From assembly GCF_018143015.1 (NCBI RefSeq), contig NC_054751.1:17779292-17843291 (forward strand): a stretch of DNA of 64,000 nucleotides, in the 5' to 3' direction. The notes under the pieces were generated by a model. It had not been told where the DNA came from. It was given only the letters and a program-made list of their open reading frames with translations, and searched no databases. Numbering within the stretch: the stretch's first letter is position 1; every line of letters begins with the position of its first letter. The position numbers were made by a program, and so were the translations under genes. The stretch comes from Lytechinus variegatus. Its lineage: Eukaryota; Echinodermata; Echinoidea; Temnopleuroida; Toxopneustidae. Shown piece by piece: positions 11,591 to 22,492 of this stretch.

Positions 11591-12472
11591 CATGGAGAGG
11601 AAAAGGGACTATTTTGTCAAAATCTGTCACAAGATTAGATATTTGTTTAAAAAGGGTCATTACTTTCGCCGGCATTTGCGCTCGCTGTGTATGCAACACT
11701 CTGGGCCCTCATTTAAAAAAAAACATTTTTTTATGCATTCTTTATGCGATATAAAATGGACGATGCATGCCAGACGATGGTGGAAAGACGTCCCAACAAG
11801 ACACGATTTTTAGAACTGTAAAATATTGGCCTAGCTATACAGTCTATACGCTCTTGTGCATTATATGTTCAACAGGTTGATGGATAAAGCTACATTTCTA
11901 TCAGATTAAAAATTATGAATGTCTATTTAAAGCTAATTTGTTTTCTCTCAAATCAAGATCCAGTGTATCGGTCAATGGAAGTAAGAAAAGGAAACCGATG
12001 AGATGGGCAGAAGCGCAATGAATTGGGAATGAGTTCCGAAAATGAGAATGCACGACAAAGCAGAACGGGCAAAAGTTCTATTTGAAAACTCTCGACAATT
12101 TTACAAACATTACCTTAAAAAATACATATATATTTTAGATTGTGACATAGGCCTATTAAATATATTTTTTAAAAAAATCCTGTTTCCTCGAAGACAAATA
12201 ATTACTTCTGCCGCCACCATCGGGAATAAAGATCGGAGCTCTTTGTTACCAAGATCAAGGCCAAGATTGAAGAGCGCCACTGCACTACACGGTCGAAAAG
12301 GGGGAGTTCAATGTGACGTACCTTTAGACGCAGAAAATTACAGAATTATATTAGTGAAGGTTTATTGAAAATTCATCAAATAATATAAGAGTGTCATGAA
12401 ATTGCTCTTTTTGTTTTGTTATGTATTTGTGATGTAATATGCGAGTAGTTTCCCCATTGGATCATGTAGGCC

Positions 12473-12750
12473 TAATATAAATTTCATAAATTCTATGTTT
12501 TAACCGGTGTTTTATACTTTGGTCACATTTGCTCTACGGCGGCCGTACGGCGAGTCGAAAACAACCTGTTATTAATTTTAAATCAAACCACCTATGTACT
12601 TGGACACAAAAATGTTAAAATATTGTACAATGATATGAAGGAAGATAAATAGATAAATAATAATAAATAAAATGACTCACTCGCCGTAGAGCAAATGTGA
12701 CCAAAGTATAAAACACCGGTTAAAACATAGAATTTATGAAATTTATATTA
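12473..12750. mobile_element. MITE with about 70-bp terminal inverted repeats
   Basis: Bases 12473-12545 and 12680-12750 are near-perfect complements, including TAATATAAATTTCATAAATT, TTTTAACCGGTGTTTTATAC and TTGGTCACATTTGCTCTACG on the left arm. The 130-bp loop is AT-rich. There is no coding capacity. Short flanking sequence does not give a clear target duplication. Confidence 0.75.
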
Positions 12751-14424
12751 CAATTTACAAATGTGACGAATAAAACAATCTTCGTACATGCTGGAGGAAA
12801 TTATTGAGTGATAAAACCACTTTCAATGTTTCTTTAGAAATTGAATTTATTTTTAAAAAAGACATAGTAATACACGACATGTATAAAGAGGGGATGTTCG
12901 TCTGTAACGTCATGAAATCAAAAGTTCATAACTCCGTTATTCTTTGGAGGATTCACTTAAAAAGCCAATATTTTTCCCTAAGTTTGTTTTTATCAAAATC
13001 AACTTATCATCAGCTATAGGGTGTCGTTCTCTTCAAAATCAGCCAAACTACCAGAATATGATCATGATTATTGCGCGCATCATATTATGATTGAAATTCA
13101 AGAGCTATTGTTACGTCAGAAGCTGAAGTTATTGGCATGGTAGGTATGTTTGCTGTCATGTCCTCGTCGCGTCATACATGTCATATCCGACATCCCAACA
13201 AGATTGTTTTTATTTTATTTCCTCAGAATTCGGGGCCCGGGGTAAGTGAGTGCGGAATGTTACGTTAATTTTGCAATACACAGGTAGTCGCGGTTTCACA
13301 TTATCAAGCAATACCAACGACAAACATACGATTCAAACGTTGATTATATTTTACAATGAATAATGGAACAATTTTGGGGCTTTAGTAATACATTAACTCC
13401 CCTGAGTTTATCATTTTTTTACAGGACTATTATTATTATAATGTTTCATTAAAAAATATAAAATTTGTATATAATTTCATACAGTTAAGAAAATGAGGTC
13501 TTGAATGATTGGTTAAGCCTTTTTTATTCATATTTGGTTTAAAAAAAGAAAAAAAGTGGATTCTTCATAAAAACCTGCATTTCTTTGACAATTTTATTGA
13601 AATCAGTCCCCGTCAAATAATTTCTTCAGGAAAAGACAAAAAGCAATAGCCTGTAGGGCATAGGGCTATGGTTGGAATTACTTCCTAGGGATCACAGGGA
13701 CCAGAAAATTTCATTTGCTAAATATTTTGGTTGTTTGATATGTTAATATAAATGTGAAACATAAAGCTTGATATCGTTATCTGCTCGTTCGCGTAAAATT
13801 ATTTTTTCCCTTTTTTTCGTTCACAACGACGATATATATGTCTCCATAAATCTTCCATTTTGTTTTGCATATAACAATAAATATTGGCAAAAAAATTCTC
13901 GTTGGTTCGTAAGAATTTCCGTCATGCCGATCATGATTTTTTTCTCTCCAAATTTATATTGACCTATTATTTTTCTTATATAGAGTTGATTACAAAATAT
14001 ATCTATTGATTTTTATTTTGTATCTACCTTTTTAGGGGGGGGGGGGTGTATAATAGTAATGAGGACGAGGGGTAAGACCAAGACACCTTGATCGTATTCG
14101 TACCATGGTATAGCGGAAACGAAAGTTTGATGCTCATTTGTTGTGCGAGGAGTTCTATACCTTATTTCGATTTCGGGCGGGAAGCTTGAAGCGATGACGT
14201 CATAAATACCCTTTCTCAACCACTTCGCATATGCTTTCTATAACGCTGATGTTTCTTTGTCAAAAGCCCTTCATCATGTTCATGACGAAGGAGCCTTTTC
14301 GAAATCGGTGAATCAAAACACCAGTGTCGTCCTGGACTCTGCACAAACGGCGAGCAATTTTTGTCCGACCGGCCGGCCGGCGGTCCGGATTTTAAGACGA
14401 TGTGTTGTTCAGGCCGGTCCACCA
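12751..14424. other. Intergenic, no gene seen
   Basis: AT-rich sequence with poly-T tracts and a G11 run at about 14036-14046. I see no splice-competent exon, RNA gene or repeat family that I can support. A CG-rich patch with repeated CCGG occurs at about 14370-14400, just before the element starting at 14425. Confidence 0.4.
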
Positions 14425-14708
14425 CACTGTAAAAACTGCGGTGTTAAAACTGACACCAATTGGTGTTAGTAGAAAATACAGAAAGATCTTAAATTCTGCA
14501 GATGTCAACGGGTCATCAGCAGCACACCAGGGATCACAGGTGTTTCGGCCAGTTGAGTGCTGTACAGCCTCCCCCTGGCTGGCCAGTGCTATGCTGGAAT
14601 ACCCTGACAGCACCCCCATTGACACCTAAGTAATCTTGTCCAGAAAGCACTACATTGCCTTCTGAATAACCCAAGCCGAGCCCGTCTCGGCTGCCCCACA
14701 CATTCTCC

Positions 14709-15003
14709 TCACCCACTTCTCCCCTTCCCTATACCACTGAACCCCATTGCTCGGATCCGCCACCTCCTTGCAGAGACACCCGCAAACCCCCTGCACCCAA
14801 CCTCGACTGTATGTACCTCTGCTCCCCATCCATTCTGCTCACACTCCTGCTTCAGACTAGCATACTTATCCATTTTCCTCTCCCTCGCCTCTTCTATCCT
14901 CGTCTCCCACGGCACCGTCAACTCAACCATCACAATCTTACGTGCCGACCTAGCCACAAGAACCATATCTGGCCGCAGGGCTGTGGCCACCACCTCTTCC
15001 GGC
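14709..15003 (-). pseudogene. RLE-type non-LTR retrotransposon ORF, C-terminal endonuclease part (segment 3 of 3)
   Basis: The minus-strand frame contains ALRPDMVLVARSARK, then IVMVELTVPWETRIEEA, then ERKMDKYASLKQECEQNGW and VEVGCRGFAG. The spacing of RPD, the acidic residue in VELTV and the following basic helix resembles the restriction-enzyme-like endonuclease at the C terminus of R2-type and related non-LTR retrotransposon proteins; similar peptides occur in many invertebrate mobile-element predictions. It is the downstream continuation of the pieces at 16788-16846 and 21788-22083, from which it was separated by two insertions. No reverse transcriptase domain is present. Exact clade is uncertain. 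Confidence 0.65.
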
Positions 15004-16787
15004 ATGCGCGTCTCCGTTTTACACCCTGGCGAAGGCATTTTCCGGGAAAGTAGCCAAAAAGCGACTAGTGAAGAGTCTACGTCTACGTTTGTTTACATTA
15101 TCAGCTGGGCGCGCGATCCAAAGTCCGCACCGAAGTTATCCGCAGAAATGCAGCTGAGCTTATACTTTCCAGGTTCAATACGAATGTTTGCCTTGATCAT
15201 TTGCCTTGCCGATTTGCTGATGTCTGTCTTTCTCTCTATCTGTCTATATATCTATCTCTCAAATTCTATCTCTATCTATCTATGTAACTGCAGTATCTAT
15301 CTATCTAATAATCTTCTCTGTCTCTCTCATTCTTTATCTAACATCTATCTATCTCAAATTCTCTATTTCTCTCTATCTATCCATCCATATGTCTGTCTTT
15401 CTCTATTTCTCTCTCTCTACCTACCTATATATGTAACTACAGTATCTATCTGTTAATTTGTCGCTCTTCTCTCTCATTCTTGATCTATCTGACATCTATC
15501 TATCTCTCAAATTCTCTATCTATCTCACTATCCTTCTATCTATCCTTCTATTTATCCATCAGTCTGTCTTTCTCTATTTCTCTCTCTCTACCTACCTATA
15601 TATGTAACTACAGTATCTATCTGTTAATTTGTCGCTCTTCTCTCTCATTCTTGATCTATCTGACATCTATCTATCTCTCAAATTCTCTATCTATCTCACT
15701 ATCCTTCTATCTATCCTTCTATTTATCCATCAGTCTGTCTTTCTCTATTTCTCTCTATCTATTTATCTATTTTTTAACTAGAGTATCTATCTATCTGTTA
15801 ATTTGTTAATAATCTTCTCTGTTTCTCTCATTCTTTAATTATCTTTTTAATATCTCTCTCTCTCTATCTATCTATCCATCTGTCTGTCTTTCTCTTATTC
15901 TCTCTATCTATCTATTTTTTTAACTTATCTATCTGTTAATTTGTTAATATTCTTTGTCTCTCTCCCTCTTTATCTATCTAACATCTATCTATCTCTCATC
16001 TATCTATCTCTATCTATCCATCTGTCTGTCTTTCTCTATTTCTCTCTATCTATCTGTTAATTTGTCTATCTTCTTTGTCTCTCTCATTCTTTATCTATCT
16101 AACCTCTATCTATCTGTCTCTCAAATTCTCTATCTCTCTCCTTCTCTAGGCATCTGTCTGTCTTTTTACTCTCTTTCTCTTTGTCCGTCCATATTTCTAT
16201 CTACAACATCTCTCTCTCTATCTATCTATCTATCTATCCATCTCTCTCTCTCCCCCTCTCCCTCTATATATCGACCTCTCTGTCTCTCCCCCTCTCTCTC
16301 TCTATCTATCTATCTATCCATCCTTCTCTCCCTCTTTCTCTCTCTTTCTATCTATCTATCCACCTCTCTCTCTCTCTCTATTTCTATCTATCTATCTATC
16401 TATCTGTCTATTTTGTCTCTATCTATTTATCAGTCTTCTATATCTATCTTTCGGCAGCTTCTAAGTGTATCAATCCATCAAACTTCAATTTGTCTTTCCA
16501 TTATAAGTATCTGTTTATTTTGATTTTGTCTGTCTTTCTATTCATTTAGTTAATAATTTATTTTTAGAAAAAAAACTATCATAAACAACGCGACTGCAAA
16601 AGCATGTTCGGATTTCACTCCTGACTGCCGCTCTCTCTGTACATGAAGTGCCGAGGAAATCTGCGGTGGTGGACTCGCCTGTGTCGCACGCTGCATGCAA
16701 CCAGCGACGTGTGTAGACTCTTCACTAGTCGCTTTTTGGCTACTTTTCCGGAAAATGCCTTCGCCAGGGTGTAAAACGGAAACGCGC
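15004..16787. mobile_element. TIR element filled with pyrimidine microsatellite, inserted in the retrotransposon ORF
   Basis: Bases 15014-15082 (CCGTTTTACACCCTGGCGAA onward, through GACTAGTGAAGAGTCTAC) are complementary to 16709-16782 with few mismatches. Removing the element joins the ORF fragments on either side in frame at a CGG/CCG triplet, which appears on both sides and may be a 2-4 bp target duplication. The outermost bases (GCGCGT) are also complementary. The interior is mostly the TCTA/TCTC tract listed separately; no transposase is seen. Confidence 0.7.
15215..16545 (+). repeat. Long degenerate pyrimidine microsatellite (TCTA/TCTC), with internal duplication
   Basis: About 1.3 kb consisting almost wholly of TCTA, TCTC, TCTG and TTTC words. 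A longer unit of about 180 bp, marked by ATATGTAACTACAGTATCTA, is repeated nearly exactly at about 15427 and 15603. Open frames across it give only Ser/Leu/Ile/Tyr-rich peptide and are artefacts. Confidence 0.9.
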
Positions 16788-16846
16788 GGGATAGTCCTAT
16801 TCCCCTCGTCCACACGTACCTCCCAGTCGTCTGCAACGGCTAACAA
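16788..16846 (-). pseudogene. RLE retrotransposon ORF fragment (segment 2 of 3)
   Basis: This 59-bp minus-strand piece encodes LLAVADDWEVRVDEGNRTIP, the short link that in this protein family precedes the RPD endonuclease motif. It is bounded by the 4.9-kb fold-back on one side and the microsatellite element on the other. Bases 16841-16846 (TAACAA) are one copy of the fold-back's target duplication. Confidence 0.65.
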
Positions 16847-17213
16847 AATCAGGGTACTAATGGATAATTCGTTTTTCATACCCGTTCAGCGTACAGCGAA
16901 AACGGAAAATCAGTACGTGGTTCGGTCTTTGAAAACAAAAAACGAAATCACAGCGTGAAAACCCGTGCTGTGATTTCGTTTTTGTTGATCAAAAACAGAA
17001 TATTGAAATCAGAAATGTTTTGGGCTCTCTCTGATTTCTCATTTTATATTTGTGTTTTTATGTATCAAAAACAAAACCAGAACACGCTCTCCGCTCCGTG
17101 ATTCCGTTTGTAAAAACAAAAACAGCGAAGACGAGATCAGAGACTCCCTTTTCCAGTCCCTGCAACGTGATTTCGTTTTTCGTACAACCAACAACCTCCA
17201 GGCATATTAAAGA

Positions 17214-19455
17214 GCGCCCTCCAGGAGGTGAGGCAAGTTTCAATGGAGATTTTAATAAACTGTACCACACATATTATGTTGAAGCCAGTTTAAAAGGAGG
17301 TGAGGCAAGTTTCAATGGAGGTTCTTATAACTGTACTCTAAATTATGTTGAACCCAATTTAAATGGAGGTGAGGCAGGTATCAATGGAGCTCAGTTTTTT
17401 AAAAAGAATAAACTGTACCACACAATGTGGTGAAGCCAGTTTAAAAGGAGGTGAGGCAAGTTTTTTTTTTCAAAAGAATAAACTGTACCACACATTATGG
17501 TGAAGCCAGTTTGAAAGGAGGTGAGGTAGTCAATGGAGGTTTATTCGAATAAACTGTACTACACATTATGGTGAAGCCAGTTTAAATGGAGGTGAGGCAA
17601 GTTTCAATGGAGGTTTTTTTTAAAGAATAAACTGTACCACACATTGTGGTGAAGCCAGTTTGAAAGGAGGTGAGGCAGGTTTCAATGGAGGTTTTTTCGA
17701 ATAAACTGTACTACACATTATGGTGAAGCAAGTTTAAATGGAGGTGAGGCAAGTTTCAATGGAGGTTTTTTAAGAATAAACTGTACCACACATTATGGTG
17801 AAGCCAGTTTGAAAGGAGGTGAGGCAAGTTTTTTTTTTTCAAAAGAATAAACTGTACCACACATTATGGTGAAGCCAGTTTGAAAGGAGGTGAGGTAGTC
17901 AATGGAGGTTTATTCGAATAAACTGTACTACACATTATGGTGAAGCCAGTTTAAATGGAGGTGAGGCAAGTTTCAATGGAGGTTTTTTTTTAAAGAATAA
18001 ACTGTACCACACATTGTGGTGAAGCCAGTTTGAAAGGAGGTGAGGCAGGTTTCAATGGAGGTTTTTTCGAATAAACTGTACTACACATTATGGTGAAGCA
18101 AGTTTCAATGGAGGTTTTTTTTAAGAATAAACTGTACCACACATTATGGTGAAGCCAGTTTGAAAGGAGGTGAGGCAAGTTTCAATGGAGGTTTTTATAA
18201 TTGTACTCTAAATTATGGTGAAGCCAATTTAAAGGGAGGTGAGGCAGGTTTCAATGGAGCTCAGTTTTTTAAAAAGAATAAACTGTACCACACATTATGG
18301 TGAAGCCAGTTTTAAAAGAGGTGAGGCAAGTTTCAATGGAGGTTTTTATAATTGTACTCTAAATTATGGTGAAGCCAATTCGAATGGAGGTGAGGCAAGT
18401 TTCAATGGAGGTTTTTTAAAAAGAATAAACTGTACCACACAATGTGGTGAAGCCAGTTTGAAAGGAGGTGAGGCAAGTTTCAATGGAGGTTTTTATAATT
18501 GTACTCTAAATTATGGTGAAGCCAATTTGAATGGAGGTGAGGCAAGTTTCAATGGAGGTTTTTTAAAAAGAATAAACTGTACCACACAATGTGGTGAAGC
18601 CAGTTTAAAAGGAGGTGAGGCAAGTTTCAATGGAGGTTTTTTTTTCAAAAGAATAAACTGTACCACACAATGTGGTGAAGCCAGTTTAAATGGAGGTGAG
18701 GCAAGTTTCAATGGAGGTTTTTTTTAAGAATAAACTGTACCACACATTATGGTGAAGCCAGTTTGAAAGGAGGTGAGGCAGGTTTCAATGGAGGTTTTTT
18801 CGAATAAACTACTACACATTATGGTGAAGCCAGTTTGAAAGGAGGTGAGGCAAGTTTCAATGGAGGTTTTTATAACTGTACTCTAAATTATGGTGAAGCC
18901 AATTTGAATGGAGGTGAGGCAAGTTTCAATGGAGGTTTTTTAAAAAGAATAAACTGTACCACACATTATGGTGAAGCCAGTTTTAAAAGAGGTGAGGCAA
19001 GTTTCAATGGAGGTTTTTATAATTGTACTCTAAATTATGGTGAAGCCAATTTGAATGGAGGTGAGGCAAGTTCCAATGGAGGTTTTTTAAAAAGAATAAA
19101 CTGTACCACACATTATGGTGATCGAAGCCAGTTTAAAAGGAGGTGAGGCTAGTTTCAATGGAGTTTTTTTTTAAGAATAAACTGTACCACACACATTATG
19201 TTGAAGCCAGTTTAAAAGGAAATGAGGCAAGTTTCAATGGAGGTTTTTAAAAAGAATAAATTGTACTACACATGATGGTGAAGCCAGTTTAAATGGAGGT
19301 GAGGCAGGTTTCAATGGAGGTTTTTTTAAAAGAACAAATTATGGTGTAGCCAATTTAAAAGGAGGTGAGGCAAGTTTCAATGGAGGTTTTTATAACTGTA
19401 CTCTAAATTATGGTGAAGCCAATTTAAAAGGAGGTGAGGCAAGTTTCAATGGACA
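17214..19455 (+). repeat. Left-arm satellite array (two related units, about 69 and 78 bp)
   Basis: The shared core GGAGGTGAGGCAAGTTTCAA recurs about 30 times. Unit type A continues TGGAGGTTTTTATAATTGTA then CTCTAAATTATGGTGAAGCC; type B continues with a variable T tract, AAGAATAAACTGTACCACAC, ATTATGGTGAAGCCAG. A and B often alternate from about 18180 on, making a 147-bp higher-order unit; B-only runs occur earlier, including a duplicated block (17460-17700 and 17820-18060). Some stretches stay open in one frame because both units are multiples of three. Confidence 0.9.
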
Positions 19456-19649
19456 CACTTGAAAAGGCCATCTTGTAGCTTCTCGTCAACTTCTTGATTC
19501 ACGATCACGCACGTGGTAGTATAAAAAAATGCCTGAACTGTATGTACTGACTCGATGCAGGCGCTGCGTTCACGTGTATAATTATCGTAAAGGGTGCTCT
19601 TTAATATGCCTGTAGCTCGTACAAAAAACGAAATCACGGTGATGGCTTC
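19456..19649. other. Unique centre of the fold-back element
   Basis: The loop between the arms. It contains GCTCTTTAATATGCCTG followed by CGTACAAAAAACGAAATCAC, which matches the inner boundary of the outer TIR at 21419-21465, so part of the terminal sequence is duplicated here. No ORF of interest. Confidence 0.6.
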
Positions 19650-21414
19650 ACCATCATGTGTAGTACAATTTATTCTTTTTAAAAACCTCCATTGAAACTT
19701 GCCTCATTTCCTTTTAAACTGGCTTCAACATAATGTGTGTGGTACAGTTTATTCTTAAAAAAAAACTCCATTGAAACTAGCCTCACCTCCTTTTAAACTG
19801 GCTTCGATCACCATAATGTGTGGTACAGTTTATTCTTTTTAAAAAACCTCCATTGGAACTTGCCTCACCTCCTTTTCAATTGGCTTCACCAAAATGTGTA
19901 GTACAGTTTATTCATGCCTCACATCCTTTTAAACTGGCTTCACCATAATGTGTGGTACAGTTTATTCTTTTTTAAAAAACGAGCTCCATTGAAACTTGCC
20001 TCACCTCCATTTAAATTGGCTTCAACATAATTTAGAGTACAGTTATAAAAACCTCCATTGAAACTTGCCTCACCTCCTTTTAAACTGGCTTCACCATAAT
20101 GTGTGGTACAGTCTATTCTTTTAAAAAAACTGAGCTCCATTGAAACCTGCCTCACCTCCATTTAAATTGGCTTCACCATAATTTACAGTACAATTATAAA
20201 AACCTCCATTGAAACTTGCCTCACCTCCTTTCAAACTGGCTTCACCACATTGTGTGGTACAGTTTATTCTTTTTAAAAACCTCCATTGAAACTTGCCTCA
20301 CCTCCATTCGAATTGGCTTCACCATAATTTAGAGTACAATTATAAAAACCTCCATTGAAACTTGCCTCACCTCCTTTCAAACTGGCTTCACCATATTGTG
20401 TGGTACAGTTTATTCTTTTTAAAAAACCTCCATTGAAACTTGCCTCACCTCCATTCGAATTGGCTTCACCATAATTTAGAGTACAATTATAAAAACCTCC
20501 ATTGAAACTTGCCTCACCTCTTTTAAAACTGGCTTCACCATAATGTGTGGTACAGTTTATTCTTTTAAAAAAACTGAGCTCCATTGAAACCTGCCTCACC
20601 TCCCTTTAAATTGGCTTCACCATAATTTAGAGTACAATTATAAAAACCTCCATTGAAACTTGCCTCACCTCCTTTTAAATTGGCTTCACCATAATTTAGA
20701 GTACAATTATAAAAACCTCCATTGAAACTTGCCTCACCTCCTTTCAAACTGGCTTCACCATAATGTGTGGTACAGTTTATTCTTAAAAAAAACCTCCATT
20801 GAAACTTGCCTCACCTCCTTTCAAACTGGCTTCACCATAATGTGTGGTACAGTTTATTCTTAAAAAAACCTCCATTGAAACTTGCCTCACCTCCATTTAA
20901 ACTTGCTTCACCATAATGTGTAGTACAGTTTATTCGAAAAAACCTCCATTGAAACCTGCCTCACCTCCTTTCAAACTGGCTTCACCACAATGTGTGGTAC
21001 AGTTTATTCTTTAAAAAAAACCTCCATTGAAACTTGCCTCACCTCCATTTAAACTGGCTTCACCATAATGTGTAGTACAGTTTATTCGAATAAACCTCCA
21101 TTGACTACCTCACCTCCTTTCAAACTGGCTTCACCATAATGTGTGGTACAGTTCATTCTTTTGAAAAAAAAAACTTGCCTCACCTCCTTTTAAACTGGCT
21201 TCACCACATTGTGTGGTACAGTTTATTCTTTTTAAAAAACTGAGCTCCATTGATACCTGCCTCACCTCCATTTAAATTGGGTTCAACATAATTTAGAGTA
21301 CAGTTATAAGAACCTCCATTGAAACTTGCCTCACCTCCTTTTAAACTGGCTTCAACATAATATGTGTGGTACAGTTTATTAAAATCTCCATTGAAACTTG
21401 CCTCACCTCCTGGA
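19650..21414 (-). repeat. Right-arm satellite array, inverted relative to the left arm
   Basis: The same A and B units as in 17214-19455 but on the minus strand. The array is shorter (about 1.77 kb against 2.24 kb). Unit order near the outer edge mirrors the left arm, whereas the inner part differs in copy number, so the arms pair closely only toward the ends. Confidence 0.9.
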
Positions 21415-21787
21415 GGGCGCTCTTTAATATGCCTGGAGGTTGTTGGTTGTACGAAAAACGAAATCACGTTGCAGGGACTGGAAAAGGGAGTCTCTGATCT
21501 CGTCTTCGCTGTTTTTGTTTTTACAAACGGAATCACGGAGCGGAGAGCGTGTTCTGGTTTTGTTTTTGATACATAAAAACACAAATATAAAATGAGAAAT
21601 CAGAGAGAGCCCAAAACATTTCTGATTTCAATATTCTGTTTTTGATCAACAAAAACGAAATCACAGCACGGGTTTTCACGCTGTGATTTCGTTTTTTGTT
21701 TTCAAAGACCGAACCACGTACTGATTTTCCGTTTTCGCTGTACGCTGAACGGGTATGAAAAACGAATTATCCATTAGTACCCTGATT

Positions 21788-22083
21788 TAACAACCCACCC
21801 ACACCTTGTCTTTGCCTAGTCTTCCTACACCTAGTCCCCTTCTTGACAAACTCGATGCCCCTCACCCTTGGGGGTCCATTCTTCTTCCTCGCCTCTATCG
21901 CTGCCCTTGCCAAAGCTCCCATCTCCTTCAAGACCTGGTTATGCCTCCATGTATAAGTTTGCAATAACCAAGGAGCTTCTAACACAATAACCCTCCACAA
22001 GCTGACAGGACATGCTCCAATGACCCTCTTGCCTTCCTGCAAACCTTGCAGCTGTCGTCCTCCGCACAACCCCACCTCTTTAA
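21788..22083 (-). pseudogene. RLE retrotransposon ORF, zinc-knuckle part (segment 1 of 3, frameshifted)
   Basis: On the minus strand from about 22083, KRWGCAEDDSCKVCRKARG is followed by SLEHVLSAC, giving C-X2-C-X8-H-X4-C, the CCHC motif that precedes the endonuclease in R2-like proteins. The frame then hits a stop; a second frame carries on with YTWRHNQVLKEMGALARAA and ends GVGGLL at the fold-back insertion. A frameshift near 22000 therefore already broke the ORF. The reverse transcriptase that should lie upstream is absent; the outer element's terminal repeats begin instead, so only a 3' fragment was captured. Confidence 0.65.
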
Positions 22084-22492
22084 ATTCACCGGCGTTGGCA
22101 GGACCACATCCTGAGGTGTAAAATTACACCCTAGAGATTGAACATAACACCAGAGATTGTAAATGTAACAACCAAAGGTGTTGTAATAACACCTATGGGT
22201 GTAAACTAACACTACTAATGTACACCGGTTAACACCATAGTTTTTGCTCTGCAACTTTCGACAATGACCTTAATAATTTGTCCATTGTGATTTGACGGGT
22301 GTTGCAGAATTGAGCGTCTGCGAAGTGGATACTAAACTCCTCTTATACAATTTCACTTTATTTTGGTTTTCAACAGAATCAGATACGTGAGGAAGTGAAT
22401 TCTTATCATATTTATACATAAATTGGCCTTAGTGAAACAGATATATATCATTAAATATTTAGCAGCTTGCTTTCAGCAAACAATGGGTCTGT

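Larger units (their letters stand above)
16847..21787. mobile_element. 4.9-kb fold-back element with satellite arms (FB/TU-like)
   Basis: The ends AATCAGGGTACTAATGG and CCATTAGTACCCTGATT are perfect complements, and the outer 360 bp (16847-17213 against 21415-21787) are almost identical inverted copies. Flanks carry TAACAA on both sides (16841-16846, 21788-21793), a 6-bp target duplication that is confirmed by the retrotransposon frame closing when the element and one copy are removed. Inward of the outer TIR, both arms are arrays of a two-part satellite in opposite orientation (17214-19455 and 19650-21414), around a unique centre of about 190 bp. The structure resembles Drosophila FB and sea urchin TU fold-back elements. 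No transposase is present. Confidence 0.85.
14425..22251. mobile_element. Outer composite element with CACTA-like ends, containing two nested insertions
   Basis: The left end CACTGTAAAAACTGCGG and the complement of the right end (CAGAGCAAAAACTATGG) agree at 18 of the first 23 positions when extended through GTGTTAA. Both terminal regions carry many copies of a GGTGTTA/TAACACC motif (14440-14640 and 22110-22240), as subterminal repeats of CACTA/EnSpm elements do. No transposase is visible. Inside, on the minus strand, lies the 3' part of an RLE retrotransposon ORF, interrupted at 15004-16787 and 16847-21787. A 2-3 bp target duplication cannot be confirmed. Assignment to CACTA is tentative. Confidence 0.55.

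Noticed and set aside
14983..16549. Several open frames rich in Ser, Leu, Ile and Tyr
   Set aside because: They read through the TCTA/TCTC microsatellite, which lacks stops in those frames.
17214..21414. CRISPR-like array of regularly spaced repeats
   Set aside because: The units are contiguous satellite monomers without unique spacers, arranged in inverted arms of a transposon in a eukaryotic genome.
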